Shown in pieces: positions 1 to 8,246 of a stretch of 64,000 bases of DNA. The stretch comes from Streptomyces sp. NBC_00239 (GTDB lineage: Bacteria > Actinomycetota > Actinomycetes > Streptomycetales > Streptomycetaceae), in NCBI RefSeq assembly GCF_036194065.1, contig NZ_CP108095.1:1984001-2048000 (forward strand). The letters run 5' to 3'. Made by a program: the position numbers and the translations under genes. The notes under the pieces were generated by a model. That model did no database searches, had not been told where the DNA came from, and worked only from the letters and a program-made list of their open reading frames with translations. How positions within the stretch are numbered: the first letter of the stretch is position 1; each line of letters begins with the position of its first letter.

Positions 1-1
1 C

Positions 2-736
2 ACGCAGCGGGTGCAGCGGATACCGGGGGTCGTCACCACCCGTTCCTCGATGGTGACGTCCGTGCACTGCGCGCCGGACCGCTGGCGCCTCGACCAGCTG
101 ACGCCGGCCCAGGTGGCGCAGCTGACCGGCCGGGCCGGGCGGCCGCTCCAGCTGTCGGCGGCCGCGCCCGCCGGAATGACCGACGAGGACCGGCCGCTGG
201 TGCTGGCGCTGGCCTCCGACGCCCGGCGCAGCGTGGCCTCGCTGGCCCGCGAGTTCGCGATGAGCGAGTCGACGGTACGCCGCCGGCTGGCCCGGCTGGA
301 GGCCGGGCACAGCCTGCGGTACAGCTGCGCACTGGCCGCCAGGCTCTCGGGCTGGCCGGTGTCGGCGACGGTGTGGGCCGAGGTGTCCGAGTACGAGGTC
401 GCGGACTGCGCGGCGGTGGCCGCGGGCATCCGCGAGACACGGACCTGCATGTCGGTCAGCGGGCCGTGGAACTTCATGATCAGTGCGCGGCTGCGGACGA
501 CCGAGGACCTGTCGCGGTACACGGCCGAGCTGACGCGGCGGCTCCCGGGGCTGCGGATCACCGACACGGCGGTCGCGCTGCACACGCGCAAGTCCGAGGC
601 GCAGGTGCTGGATCAGGGTGGGCGGAGGGTGCGGTGCGTGGTCCCGGACATCTGGTCGGATCCGGCGCCCGGCACGGCCTCGCCCTACGCCGACCCCGAC
701 CCCGAACCGGGCCCCTTACGCCCCCGCGCCGCCTGA
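2..736 (+). CDS. Lrp/AsnC family transcriptional regulator, 5' end cut by the window
   Basis: The frame is open at the left edge, so the N-terminus lies outside the window and the true start is unknown. The visible part ends one AsnC-type domain, then has a second helix-turn-helix (around ASLAREFAMSESTVRRRLAR) followed by a second ligand-binding region (VSGPWNFMISARLRTTEDL). This gives the tandem two-copy Lrp layout common in Streptomyces. Proteins of this family bind DNA as oligomers and respond to amino acids or related metabolites; no ligand can be inferred here. The C-terminal 30 residues are Pro/Asp-rich and probably disordered. Family assignment is fairly sure, function unknown. Confidence 0.8.
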   Translation, partial: TQRVQRIPGVVTTRSSMVTSVHCAPDRWRLDQLTPAQVAQLTGRAGRPLQLSAAAPAGMTDEDRPLVLALASDARRSVASLAREFAMSESTVRRRLARLEAGHSLRYSCALAARLSGWPVSATVWAEVSEYEVADCAAVAAGIRETRTCMSVSGPWNFMISARLRTTEDLSRYTAELTRRLPGLRITDTAVALHTRKSEAQVLDQGGRRVRCVVPDIWSDPAPGTASPYADPDPEPGPLRPRAA

Positions 737-799
737 CCCGCCACCGGCCCCCAACCCGCCGCCCTAACGGGCGCCCCCAGCCTCGCCGACACCCTGGGG

Positions 800-1014
800 C
801 GCCACTTCCAGCCTCGCCGGCGTTTGAGGCGCGGGGTTTGGGGCGGAGCCCCAAGGCTGCAACCCGGCTCCGCCGGGCACCGGGCTCCGCCCGGACCCGC
901 TCCTCAAACGCCGGAGGGGCTGGAGTTGCCCCCACGGGCGCCGGCGAGGCTGAAGCGTGCGCGGGGTTGCCGGGCTCCGCCCGGACCCGCTCCTCAAACG
1001 CCGGAGGGGTTGAA
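800..1014. repeat. GC-rich palindromic intergenic repeat (Streptomyces REP-like), copy set 1
   Basis: No gene is supported between the AsnC-type gene and the permease. The stretch holds the palindromic element around 'CTCAAACGCCGGAGGGGC', seen twice in full (about 881-924 and 971-1012) and once as an inverted partner near 808-835. The block 808-924 is almost the exact reverse complement of 11591-11702, so this family recurs in the window. It probably forms strong hairpins that terminate both flanking genes. Confidence 0.75.
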
Positions 1015-1045
1015 TACGCGCGCCACCGTCAGCCCGAAGGGCGCG

Positions 1046-2446
1046 TCAGTGGGCGGGTAGGGGGTCGGGGGTGGGGGTGGTGTGCCTCGCGCCGAGGTGG
1101 TTGAAGGCGAGGTTGAGGAGGATGGCGACCACGCAACCCGTGCTGATGCCGGAGTCGAGCACCACCAGCAGGTCCTCGGGAAACGCGTGGTAGAAGTCCG
1201 GGGCCGCGATGGGGATCAGGCCGACACCCACCGACGCGGCGACGATCAGCGCGTTCTCGCCCTTCTCCATGGCCGCCCCGGCGAGCGTCTGGATCCCGCT
1301 GGCCGCCACCGACCCGAACAGCACGATCCCGGCCCCGCCGAGCACCGGCAGCGGTACCAGCGCGATGACCGAGGCGGCCATCGGGCACAGCCCGAGCAGG
1401 ATGAGGATGCCCCCGCCGGCCGCTACGACGAACCGGCTGCGCACCTTGGTCATGGCGACGAGCCCGATGTTCTGGGCGAAGGCGCTGCACATGAAGCCGT
1501 TGAAGAGGGGGCTGAGCGCGCTGCCGAGGGTGTCGGCGCGCAGCCCGCCCTCGATGGTCCGCGCGTCGGCGGGCCGTCCCACGATCTTGCCGAGCGCCAG
1601 GATGTCGGCGGTGGACTCGGTCATGCAGACGAGCATCACGATGCACATCGAGACGATCGCCGCGACCTCGAACTGCGGGGCGCCGAAGTGGAACGGGGTC
1701 GGGAAGCCGACCAGGTCGGCGTCGCGCATCGCGTCGAAGTTCGTCATGCCGAGCGGGACGGCGAGCAGGGTGCCGGCCGCCAGGCCGAGCAGGATGGCGA
1801 TCTGCTGGAGGAAGCCGCGCAGCAGCCGGCGCAGCAGCAGGACGATGACGAGCGTGGCGGCCGCCATGCCGATGTTCCGCAGGGAGCCGTAGTCGGTGGC
1901 GGTGCGGTTGCCGCCCTGGGACCAGTTGAAGGCCACGGGCAGCAGGGAGATCCCGATGAGGGTGATGACGGTGCCGGTGACCACGGGCGGGAAGAAGCGG
2001 ACCAGCTTGCCGAAGTAGGGGGCGGCGAGGAAGCCGAGGAGTCCGGCGACGATGATCGCGCCGAAGATGACGGGTATCGCGTCGGCCCCCGCGCCCTTGC
2101 CGATGGCGACCATGGGGGTCACTCCGGCGAAGGAGACCCCGTTGACGAAGGGGAGCCGGGCGCCGATCTTCCAGAAGCCGAGGGTCTGGAGCAGGGTGGC
2201 GAGTCCCGCGGTGAAGAGCGAGGCGCCCATCAGGAACGCGGTCTCGGTGGCGGAGAGGCCGACGGCCGGTCCGAGGATCATGGGCGGGGCGACGACACCC
2301 GCGTACATGGCGGCCACGTGCTGGAGGCCGCTGGTGAACATCTTCAGCGGCGGCAGGGTCTCGTCCACCGGATGGGTCTCGGCGACCGGCTGCGTCCGGG
2401 CTGGTACATCGACTGCGTCTTTGCGAAACCTGGGCATTTCGGCCAC
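1046..2446 (-). CDS. NCS2 family nucleobase permease (urate/xanthine:cation symporter)
   Basis: A membrane protein of about 466 residues with 12-14 hydrophobic segments. Family signatures are visible: the first-helix GLQHVAAMYAGVVAPP (the conserved QH), the acidic TESTADI segment, and QNIGLVAMTKVRSR, the NCS2 motif near helix 9/10. Family knowledge says such proteins import uric acid, xanthine or uracil with H+ or Na+. Its place next to 8-oxoguanine deaminase and uricase favours urate/xanthine. I chose the GTG at 2446 because GGAGG lies about 5 nt upstream; an ATG at 2437 is the alternative. Exact substrate is inferred. Confidence 0.9.
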   Translation of the reverse strand: MAEMPRFRKDAVDVPARTQPVAETHPVDETLPPLKMFTSGLQHVAAMYAGVVAPPMILGPAVGLSATETAFLMGASLFTAGLATLLQTLGFWKIGARLPFVNGVSFAGVTPMVAIGKGAGADAIPVIFGAIIVAGLLGFLAAPYFGKLVRFFPPVVTGTVITLIGISLLPVAFNWSQGGNRTATDYGSLRNIGMAAATLVIVLLLRRLLRGFLQQIAILLGLAAGTLLAVPLGMTNFDAMRDADLVGFPTPFHFGAPQFEVAAIVSMCIVMLVCMTESTADILALGKIVGRPADARTIEGGLRADTLGSALSPLFNGFMCSAFAQNIGLVAMTKVRSRFVVAAGGGILILLGLCPMAASVIALVPLPVLGGAGIVLFGSVAASGIQTLAGAAMEKGENALIVAASVGVGLIPIAAPDFYHAFPEDLLVVLDSGISTGCVVAILLNLAFNHLGARHTTPTPDPLPAH

Positions 2447-2925
2447 GGCTTCCTCCGGTCGGTTAACACGTCGGCAGGGACGTGGGTGTCTGGGAGGTGG
2501 TGCGAAAGCTGAGCGCGTCGTGCGGCGATTCAGTTGTGAAGGGTGGTGCGGGAGAGGCCGGTGTGCCCTGACCGGTCTCCGGTGCTCCGTGCTGCGGGCG
2601 GGCCCCTGGCTGCGGCTTCCGGGCCCCGTGCTCGGGGCGTGCCGAAGCGGCACGCGGCGAGCGACGTGGGTGCGGGTGGCGGTGCCACGAGTGGTACCGG
2701 TAGCGGCCGTCACGGCGGGGCGTTCGGCCGCGCGCGTACGCGGGACGTTACGAGTCGCCGGCCCGGGGGATGCCGTCACGAGTGCGGCACCCCCCGGAGC
2801 GGCTGCCGCGGACCCCGCTCGGGTCCGCGGCCACCGGCCGAGGGCCGTCCCCCCCGGCCGGATTCCTGGGGTCCCCCCTGGGGGCACCTCCCAGCGGCAG
2901 CTGGGGGGAGGGGCCGGGGGGAGGA
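2447..2925. other. Non-coding gap with terminator hairpins between the permease and deaminase genes
   Basis: About 480 bases with no convincing gene. It contains a perfect hairpin at 2806-2830 (10-bp stem CCGCGGACCC, loop CGCTC), a likely terminator for the deaminase operon, and the commonly seen 'CCTCCCAGCGGCAGCTGGGG' inverted motif around 2887-2908. The promoter of the permease should lie in the part nearest 2450-2600; I see no clear -35/-10 pair. Confidence 0.5.
2806..2830. terminator. Perfect 10-bp stem hairpin
   Basis: CCGCGGACCC at 2806-2815 pairs with GGGTCCGCGG at 2821-2830 around a 5-nt loop. It lies about 95 nt downstream of the stop of the minus-strand deaminase gene. There is no T-run, which is usual for Streptomyces terminators. 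Confidence 0.55.
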
Positions 2926-4329
2926 TCAGGCCTGCGCGGTGATCCGCGCGAGGCGCTGCGCCTCTTCCCGCGTGGAGCGGGCGATGGCGTCCTCGTCGAC
3001 GAAGAGCAGCCGGTTGTTGTCCACGATCTGCTTGCCGTTGACGAGCGACAGCGTGACCGGGGCCGCGGCGCCGAAGACGAGCGCGGTGACCGGGTCGGCG
3101 ATGGAGGAGTGGGCGAAGGTGCTCAGGTTCCACATCACCAGGTCGGCGAGCTTGCCCGGCTCCAGGGAGCCGATGTTGTCGGCGCGGCCGAGGACCTGGG
3201 CGCCGCCGTACGTGCCCAGGCGCAGGGCCTGGCGCGCGTTGAGGGCGCGCTCGCGGTGCACCGGGTTGAGGCGGTTGATGAGGAGCGCGTTGCGCAGCTC
3301 GGTGTGCAGTTCGCCGGACTCGTTGGAGGCGGTGCCGTCCACGCCGAGGCCGACCGGGACGCCCGCGGCGAGCATGTCCGGGACCCGGGCGATGCCGGCG
3401 GCCAGCCGGGCGTTCGAGGACGGGCAGTGCGCGACACCGGTCTTCGTACGGGCGAAGGCGGCGATGTCGGAGTCGTTCATGTGGACGCTGTGCGCCATCC
3501 ACACGTCCTCGCCGAGCCAGCCGGTCGACTCGAAGTAGTCGGTCGGGCCCATGCCGAACAGTTCCTTGCAGAACTGCTCTTCCTCGACGGTCTCGGAGCC
3601 GTGCGTGTGCAGGCGTACGCCGAGCCGGCGGGCCAGTTCCGCGCCCTGCTTGAGGAGTTCGGTGGAGACGGAGAACGGGGAGCACGGGGCGACGGCGACC
3701 TGGGTCATCGCGTCGAAGGAGTGGTCGTGGTGCTTCTTGACGGTCGCCTCGGTGTCGGCGAGCGCGCCTTCGAGGGTCTCGACGGCGTGGTCCGGGGGCA
3801 GGCCGCCGTCCTTCTCGCTGCGGTCCATGGAACCGCGGGCGAGGGTGAAGCGGACGCCCATCTCGGACGCGGCGCGGATGATCGCGCCGGAGAGGTCGCC
3901 GGAGCCCTTGGGGTAGACGTAGTGGTGGTCCATGGCGGTGGTGACGCCGCCACGGGCCATCATCGCGAGGGAGCCCTGCGCGGCCGAGTACGCCATCTGC
4001 TCGTCGATGCGCGCCCAGGTCGGGTACAGCGCGACGAGCCAGTTGAAGAGGTTGTGGTCGGTCGCCAGACCACGCGTGATCCACTGGTAGAAGTGGTGGT
4101 GCGTGTTGACCAGACCGGGGGTCACGAGGTGGCCCGTACCGTCGATCCGGCGTACGACGTTCTCGAGGTTCTCGGGCGCCTTGCCCGCGCCGACGGACTC
4201 GATGCGGTTGCCTGCGACGACGACGTGGCCCGAGGCGTACTCGGTGTCGTTGGCGTCGACGGTCGCGATCGCACAGTTCTCGATGACGATGCGCTCGACC
4301 GCGCTGTCAGTGGCTGCCGATGCTGCCAT
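2926..4329 (-). CDS. 8-oxoguanine deaminase-type amidohydrolase
   Basis: A 467-residue metal-dependent amidohydrolase of the TRZ/ATZ-chlorohydrolase/guanine-deaminase group. Seen motifs: the N-terminal metal site GLVNTHHHFYQW, a third histidine in HTHGSE, AHSVHM, and the catalytic aspartate in VGLGVDGTASNESG. Family members with THHHFYQ followed by the HTHGSE segment are annotated as 8-oxoguanine deaminase, converting 8-oxoguanine to uric acid, which would feed the uricase next door; this specificity is inferred. The ATG at 4329 is preceded by GAGGA with about 7 nt spacing. It is read in the same direction as uricase, 195 bp downstream, so it may belong to the same transcript. Confidence 0.85.
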   Translation of the reverse strand: MAASAATDSAVERIVIENCAIATVDANDTEYASGHVVVAGNRIESVGAGKAPENLENVVRRIDGTGHLVTPGLVNTHHHFYQWITRGLATDHNLFNWLVALYPTWARIDEQMAYSAAQGSLAMMARGGVTTAMDHHYVYPKGSGDLSGAIIRAASEMGVRFTLARGSMDRSEKDGGLPPDHAVETLEGALADTEATVKKHHDHSFDAMTQVAVAPCSPFSVSTELLKQGAELARRLGVRLHTHGSETVEEEQFCKELFGMGPTDYFESTGWLGEDVWMAHSVHMNDSDIAAFARTKTGVAHCPSSNARLAAGIARVPDMLAAGVPVGLGVDGTASNESGELHTELRNALLINRLNPVHRERALNARQALRLGTYGGAQVLGRADNIGSLEPGKLADLVMWNLSTFAHSSIADPVTALVFGAAAPVTLSLVNGKQIVDNNRLLFVDEDAIARSTREEAQRLARITAQA

Positions 4330-4524
4330 GGGGCTTCCTCGTGCTTTCAGTGGCGGTGCGGGCACGGCAGGACCCAGGGGATTTGAGTGCCGGAGCCCGG
4401 CCTGGCAGCTGACAGTACTGCGCGGCCGGTCGCTCTTCCGGGTGCCGAGTTCAGGAAGTGGGGGGGTGTTGCGACACCGCACGCCCCGGGGCCACTGCGG
4501 CGCCCCGGGACGTGCCGGTCCTCG

Positions 4525-5448
4525 TCAGAGGTTGGTCATGTCCACGGGGATGCGCGCGTCGGCGCCGTCCCGCAGGACCGTCGCCTCGATCAGACCGTAC
4601 GGGCGGTCGGCGGCGAAGTAGACCTCGTTGTCGTTCTTGAGGCCGAAGGGCTCCAGGTCGACGAGGAAGTGGTGCTTGTTCGGGAGCGAGAAGCGGACCT
4701 CGTCGATCTCCGAACGGTGGTTGATGATCCGCGAACCCATCTGGTACAGGGTCTGCTGGAGCGACAGCGAGTAGGTCTCCGCGAAGGCCTCCAGCATGTT
4801 CTTGCGGACCTGCTCGTACGACTTCTCCCAGTTGGGCATGCGCTGCTCGTCGTCGGTCCAGTTGAACCGCCAGCGGGCGGACACCTGGGTCGCGAGGATG
4901 CGGTCGTACGCTTCCTTGAGGGTCGTGTACTTGTCCTTGACGTAGCCCCAGAACTCGGAGTTGGTCGAGTTCATGACGACCAGGTCCTTGAGGCCCGAGA
5001 TGACCTCCCAGTTCTCACCGTCGTAGGTGATCTGGGTGACGCGGGTCTCGCCGCCGTCGCGGACGAAGGAGTGGTTGACCTCGTCGGAGCCGATGAACTT
5101 CGAGTTGGCGTCCGAGGTGGCGATCCGGGACCAGGAGTACTCCTCGATCCGGATGCGCGCGCGCTGGATCGGCTCCTGGCTGTTGACGAACCAGCGCGCC
5201 AGGTGGATGCCGAACTGCTCGGCGGACTCGATGCCGTACTCCTTGGCGAACGCGTACACCGTGTTCTTGGTGGTGTCCGTCGGCAGGACGTTGGCGTTCG
5301 AGCCGGAGTAGTGGACGTCGTCCATGTCGCCGGAGAGCGCGACCGAGACGTTCAGGTCCTTGATGTGGTGCGTGTCGCCGTCCCGCGTGATCTTGACGAC
5401 GCGGTTCTCTGCCTTGCCGTACTGGTTCTGGCCCAGAATCGTGGCCAT
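4525..5448 (-). CDS. pucL: Urate oxidase (factor-independent uricase)
   Basis: A 307-residue tunnelling-fold uricase that oxidises uric acid to 5-hydroxyisourate and H2O2 without a cofactor. The opening YGKAENRVVKI and the segments NSEFWGYVKDKYTTL and NKHHFLVDLEPFGL are typical of the family, and the length matches. The ATG at 5448 has GGGAG about 7 nt upstream. It ends the tight uraD-uraH-uricase operon and lies one base from the uraH stop. Peroxide production by this enzyme gives a reason for the shared operator with the catalase gene. Confidence 0.95.
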   Translation of the reverse strand: MATILGQNQYGKAENRVVKITRDGDTHHIKDLNVSVALSGDMDDVHYSGSNANVLPTDTTKNTVYAFAKEYGIESAEQFGIHLARWFVNSQEPIQRARIRIEEYSWSRIATSDANSKFIGSDEVNHSFVRDGGETRVTQITYDGENWEVISGLKDLVVMNSTNSEFWGYVKDKYTTLKEAYDRILATQVSARWRFNWTDDEQRMPNWEKSYEQVRKNMLEAFAETYSLSLQQTLYQMGSRIINHRSEIDEVRFSLPNKHHFLVDLEPFGLKNDNEVYFAADRPYGLIEATVLRDGADARIPVDMTNL

Positions 5449-5449
5449 G

Positions 5450-5839
5450 CTAGCTCCCTCGGTAAACGGAGTAGCCGAACGGGTTGAGCAGCAGCGGTAC
5501 GTGGTAGTGCTCACCGGGGTTCACCGCGAAGGTGATGGTGACCTCGGGGAAGAACGCACCGCTGTCCCTTACGCGGGGGGCGTCCTGCTGCGCCTCGGCT
5601 TGCTTCTTGGAGAAGTACGTCTCGGTCTCGAAGTCGAGACGTACGTGGGTGGTGCCCTCCGGCAGCGCCGGCAGGTCCTTGCATCGCCCGTCCGCATCGG
5701 TGGCGGAGCCGCCCAGGGCCGCCCACTCGCCGTCGAGACCCGTACGGGCCGACAGGGAGATGGCGACGCCCTCGGCGGGGCGTCCGATGCTGGTGTCCAG
5801 GATGTGCGTGGACACCGACGCGGTGGTCGCGGTGCTCAT
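5450..5839 (-). CDS. uraH: 5-hydroxyisourate hydrolase
   Basis: A 129-residue transthyretin-like enzyme that hydrolyses 5-hydroxyisourate to OHCU, the second step of urate breakdown. It shows the N-terminal signature STHILDTSIGRPA and ends in the diagnostic C-terminal YRGS. The ATG at 5839 is chosen because GAAGGAG lies 7 nt upstream; the in-frame GTG at 5845 would sit directly on that ribosome site. The start is 2 nt after the uraD stop, so the genes are translationally linked. Confidence 0.95.
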   Translation of the reverse strand: MSTATTASVSTHILDTSIGRPAEGVAISLSARTGLDGEWAALGGSATDADGRCKDLPALPEGTTHVRLDFETETYFSKKQAEAQQDAPRVRDSGAFFPEVTITFAVNPGEHYHVPLLLNPFGYSVYRGS

Positions 5840-5841
5840 GC

Positions 5842-6360
5842 TCACGCTCCTTCTTCTGCGAGTTCGACGAGGCGGGTCAGACGGATCCTGTTGATCTTGA
5901 CGAGCTCGCCGCGGGCGATTTCCCGCTCCTGCTCCGGCGAGTTGTCGATCCGGACCTTGACCGCGTCCCGCATGAACTCACCGGTCGCACCGGTGGCACA
6001 GATGAGGAAGACGTGGCCGAACTTCTCCTGGTAGGCCAGGTTCAGTTCGAGGAGCTCGGTCTTGAGCTCCTCCGAGGCGCCGGCCATGCCGCGCTGCTCG
6101 CGGGCGGAGGTCGGGTCTCCCGGCTTCGGACGGCCGATCGGCGCGTGGCCTCCCATGGCCTCGCCCAGGTCCTCCGCGGTGAGCTCCGCCATGGCGGACT
6201 CGTTCGCGGCGAACAGGGACTCGGCGTCTGCGAAGGGGCGCTGGGCGAGCAGTTTGCTCCCCCACGCCGAACTGGCGCACACCTCGTGCAGCTCGGCCGT
6301 GGCCTCGCTGTCGTCCAAGGCGTTGAACCGGGTGAGACCCGGGGTCGGACTCGAAGTCAC
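5842..6360 (-). CDS. uraD: OHCU decarboxylase
   Basis: A 172-residue 2-oxo-4-hydroxy-4-carboxy-5-ureidoimidazoline decarboxylase, giving S-allantoin. Visible family motifs are GGHAPIGRP (catalytic histidine) and SAREQRGM, and the C-terminal KINRIRLTRLVEL. GTG start at 6360 with GGAGG six bases upstream. It is the first gene of the uraD-uraH-uricase operon, and its promoter carries the operator also found at the catalase gene. Confidence 0.95.
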   Translation of the reverse strand: MTSSPTPGLTRFNALDDSEATAELHEVCASSAWGSKLLAQRPFADAESLFAANESAMAELTAEDLGEAMGGHAPIGRPKPGDPTSAREQRGMAGASEELKTELLELNLAYQEKFGHVFLICATGATGEFMRDAVKVRIDNSPEQEREIARGELVKINRIRLTRLVELAEEGA

Positions 6361-6403
6361 GGTAGGCCTCCGTGGCCTGTTGTTGCTTTGACGGGCTGCG
6401 CAT

Positions 6404-6443
6404 AGCTAACGCCCTGGACAACACGGCGTCAACACTTTGTTGA
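6404..6443 (-). promoter_or_regulatory. uraD operon promoter with TCAACA-N3-TGTTGA operator
   Basis: Read on the minus strand, a -35 TTGACG (6427-6432) is followed after 17 nt by TTAGCT (6404-6409). A perfect inverted repeat, TCAACA-AAG-TGTTGA on the minus strand (6429-6443), overlaps the -35 box, a position suited to repression. The same operator with the same offset is present at 9258-9272 before the catalase gene. The binding protein is not identified. Confidence 0.6.
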
Positions 6444-6514
6444 AACTTCCCGTACACAAAAGCCGCCGCCCGGTCGATTCGGGCGGCGGCTCGTAACCTG
6501 GGGTAACGCTCCGC

Positions 6515-6913
6515 TCACCCCTGGACGTCCTTGGCGGGCCGGGCGGGCGCGCCGGAATCCCGGTTCAGGTAGTTGTAGACCGTGAAGCGGCTGACCCCGA
6601 GCGCGCCGGCGACGGTCTCGACACCGTGGCGCACGGCGAAGGCGCCGCGCGCCTCCAGTATGCGCACCACGTCCTGCTTGGCCTTCCGGTCGAGCTGCGC
6701 GAGCGGCATGCCGTGCCGCCGCTCCAGCGCGGCCAGGATGTGGTCGAGCGAATCGGAGAGCTGCGGCAGCCGTACGGCCAGCAGGTCCCGGCCCTCCCAG
6801 GCCAGCACGACGTCGTCGGGGCCGGCCGCGGCCGGATCCATCAGCTCGCCGCCCATCGCGTCCACCAGCGGCTTGACCGCGGTGACGAAGGGGTGGTCGC
6901 GGGGCTCGGTCAT
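6515..6913 (-). CDS. YheO/DauR-type helix-turn-helix regulator (short form)
   Basis: A 132-residue protein. Its C-terminal half, from LDRKAKQDVVRILEARGAF to GVSRFTVYNYLN, matches the helix-turn-helix of YheO/DauR regulators. The N-terminal 65 residues (MTEPRDHPFVTAVKPLVDAM...) are much shorter than the PAS-like sensor of full YheO proteins. ATG at 6913 overlaps the stop of the upstream small gene (ATGA). It lies between the urate and glyoxylate blocks, so it is a candidate regulator of one of them, but this is only inference from position. Confidence 0.75.
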   Translation of the reverse strand: MTEPRDHPFVTAVKPLVDAMGGELMDPAAAGPDDVVLAWEGRDLLAVRLPQLSDSLDHILAALERRHGMPLAQLDRKAKQDVVRILEARGAFAVRHGVETVAGALGVSRFTVYNYLNRDSGAPARPAKDVQG

Positions 6914-7161
6914 CGGTTTTCCTCCCCGACCACGTTGACCTGGAGCGAGACCCGGGTGGCACCGGCCTCCAGCGAGTCGCGCAGCAGCGCGGCCACCGCG
7001 GCCAGCACCTCGTCGGCACCGCCCTCGGCGGTGTTGCCGAACGGGCCTACATCCACCGCGTCCAGCTGCGCCTTCTGGATGACCTCGCGAGCGGCCACGG
7101 CATGGGCGGGGGCCTCTTCGAGATCGAAGGGCTCGGTCGTGAACTCCACTCTCAATCGCAC
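6910..7161 (-). CDS. Small conserved protein, possible thiamine-binding (MTH1187-like) fold
   Basis: An 83-residue protein with GTG start at 7161 and no strong ribosome site (upstream GACGG). The pattern VGPFGNTAEGGADEV...GATRVSLQVNV resembles the short thiamine-binding/MTH1187 (DUF77) family, which has a ferredoxin-like fold. The resemblance is weak and the protein is slightly shorter than the family. Its stop overlaps the start of the YheO-type regulator by ATGA, so the two are co-translated and may work together, for example as a ligand sensor and DNA binder. Function is unproven. Confidence 0.55.
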   Translation of the reverse strand: MRLRVEFTTEPFDLEEAPAHAVAAREVIQKAQLDAVDVGPFGNTAEGGADEVLAAVAALLRDSLEAGATRVSLQVNVVGEENR

Positions 7162-7306
7162 GCCGTCAAGCTACCCGGCCAGGAGGGGCGGCGCGACAGC
7201 GCCTCCTTCAGCGGTGGTGACCGGGCGACGGGTGGGCGAAATTCCGGGAGTCGGCACTTGACATCGACACGAGAACCCATGCAACCTTCCATCAAGCAGA
7301 AAATAA

Positions 7307-7323
7307 CTTCCGCAATACGGAAG
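7307..7323. promoter_or_regulatory. Operator-like palindrome before hyi (TTCCG-N5-CGGAA)
   Basis: TTCCGCAATACGGAA at 7308-7322, extended by one more pair on each side. It lies 16 bp before the hyi start. The same design occurs twice before gcl (14987-15001 and 15008-15022). The form fits IclR-family operators known from glyoxylate/allantoin regulons, but the regulator is not in this window. Confidence 0.6.
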
Positions 7324-7338
7324 GAGCGCACACCCCTC

Positions 7339-8172
7339 ATGGGATACACGGACCAGCGCTTCGATGTGAACCTGTCGATCCTCTTCACGGAACTCCCGCT
7401 CCTGGAGCGCCCCGCGGCCGCCGCCGCGGCGGGCTTCACGGCGGTCGAGCTGTGGTGGCCCTGGATCGAGACCCCCACCCCCGCACAGGAGGAGCTCGAC
7501 GCCCTCAAGAAGGCTCTTGAGGACGCCGGCACCCAGCTGGTGGGCCTGAACTTCTACGCCGGCCGGCTGCCGGGCCCGGACCGCGGCGCGGTGTCGGTAC
7601 CCGGCGAGGAGTCGGAGCGCTTCAACGCCAACATCAACGTGGCCGCCGACTTCGCGGCCTCGGTCGGCTGCAAGGCGCTGAACGCCCTCTACGGCAACCG
7701 CGTCGACGGCGTGGACCCGGCCGTTCAGGACGAGCTCGCGCTGAAGAACCTGGTCGTGGCGGCTCAGGCCGCGGACCGCGTCGGCGCGATCCTCCTGATC
7801 GAGACCCTCAACAAGCCCGAGTCGCCGCTCTACCCGCTGGTGAGCGCCCCGGCCGGCATCGAGGTAGTGGACAAGGTGAACGAGGCCACCGGCCTCGGGA
7901 ACGCCAAGTTCCTGCTCGACCTGTACCACCTGGCGATGAACGATGAGGACCTCTCCGAGGTCATCGAAAAGTACGCCGCCAAGACCGGCCACGTCCAGAT
8001 CGCGGACAAGCCGGGACGGGGTGCCCCGGGCACCGGCGAGCTTCCCCTCGAGGACCTGCTCGACCAGCTCCGCAAGGCCGGCTACCAGGGCTTCGTCGGC
8101 CTGGAGTACAAGGCCGCCGACGCCGCCGCGTCCTTCGAGTGGCTGCCCGCCGAGGCTCGCGCCGCCGAGTAA
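7339..8172 (+). CDS. hyi: Hydroxypyruvate isomerase
   Basis: A 277-residue TIM-barrel isomerase of the Hyi/AP-endonuclease-like sugar isomerase group, interconverting hydroxypyruvate and tartronate semialdehyde. It opens with RFDVNLSILFTELPLLERP, typical of Hyi, and contains the metal-site segments LLIETLNKPESP, FLLDLYHLAMN and HVQIADKPGRGAPGTGE, with a glutamate in FVGLEYKA near the end. ATG at 7339; AAGGAG lies 13 nt upstream, a rather long spacing. It is followed 74 bp later by the reductase for the same intermediate, so the pair forms a glyoxylate-to-glycerate operon with gcl acting from 13 kb. Confidence 0.92.
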   Translation: MGYTDQRFDVNLSILFTELPLLERPAAAAAAGFTAVELWWPWIETPTPAQEELDALKKALEDAGTQLVGLNFYAGRLPGPDRGAVSVPGEESERFNANINVAADFAASVGCKALNALYGNRVDGVDPAVQDELALKNLVVAAQAADRVGAILLIETLNKPESPLYPLVSAPAGIEVVDKVNEATGLGNAKFLLDLYHLAMNDEDLSEVIEKYAAKTGHVQIADKPGRGAPGTGELPLEDLLDQLRKAGYQGFVGLEYKAADAAASFEWLPAEARAAE

Positions 8173-8246
8173 GAGGACGAAGTCCGGGCGTTCCGCCAGG
8201 CACCCTCGCCACTTTTCGTACATAGCTTTAAGAGAAGGACCTCATC

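Noticed and set aside
764..1104. Short ORFs in the repeat region after the AsnC-type gene
   Set aside because: They run through palindromic repeats, lack ribosome sites and have low-complexity Arg/Pro/Gly products.
1082..2512. Long plus-strand open frame opposite the permease
   Set aside because: The product is Glu/Gly/Asp/Arg-rich shadow sequence; the minus strand encodes a recognisable NCS2 permease.
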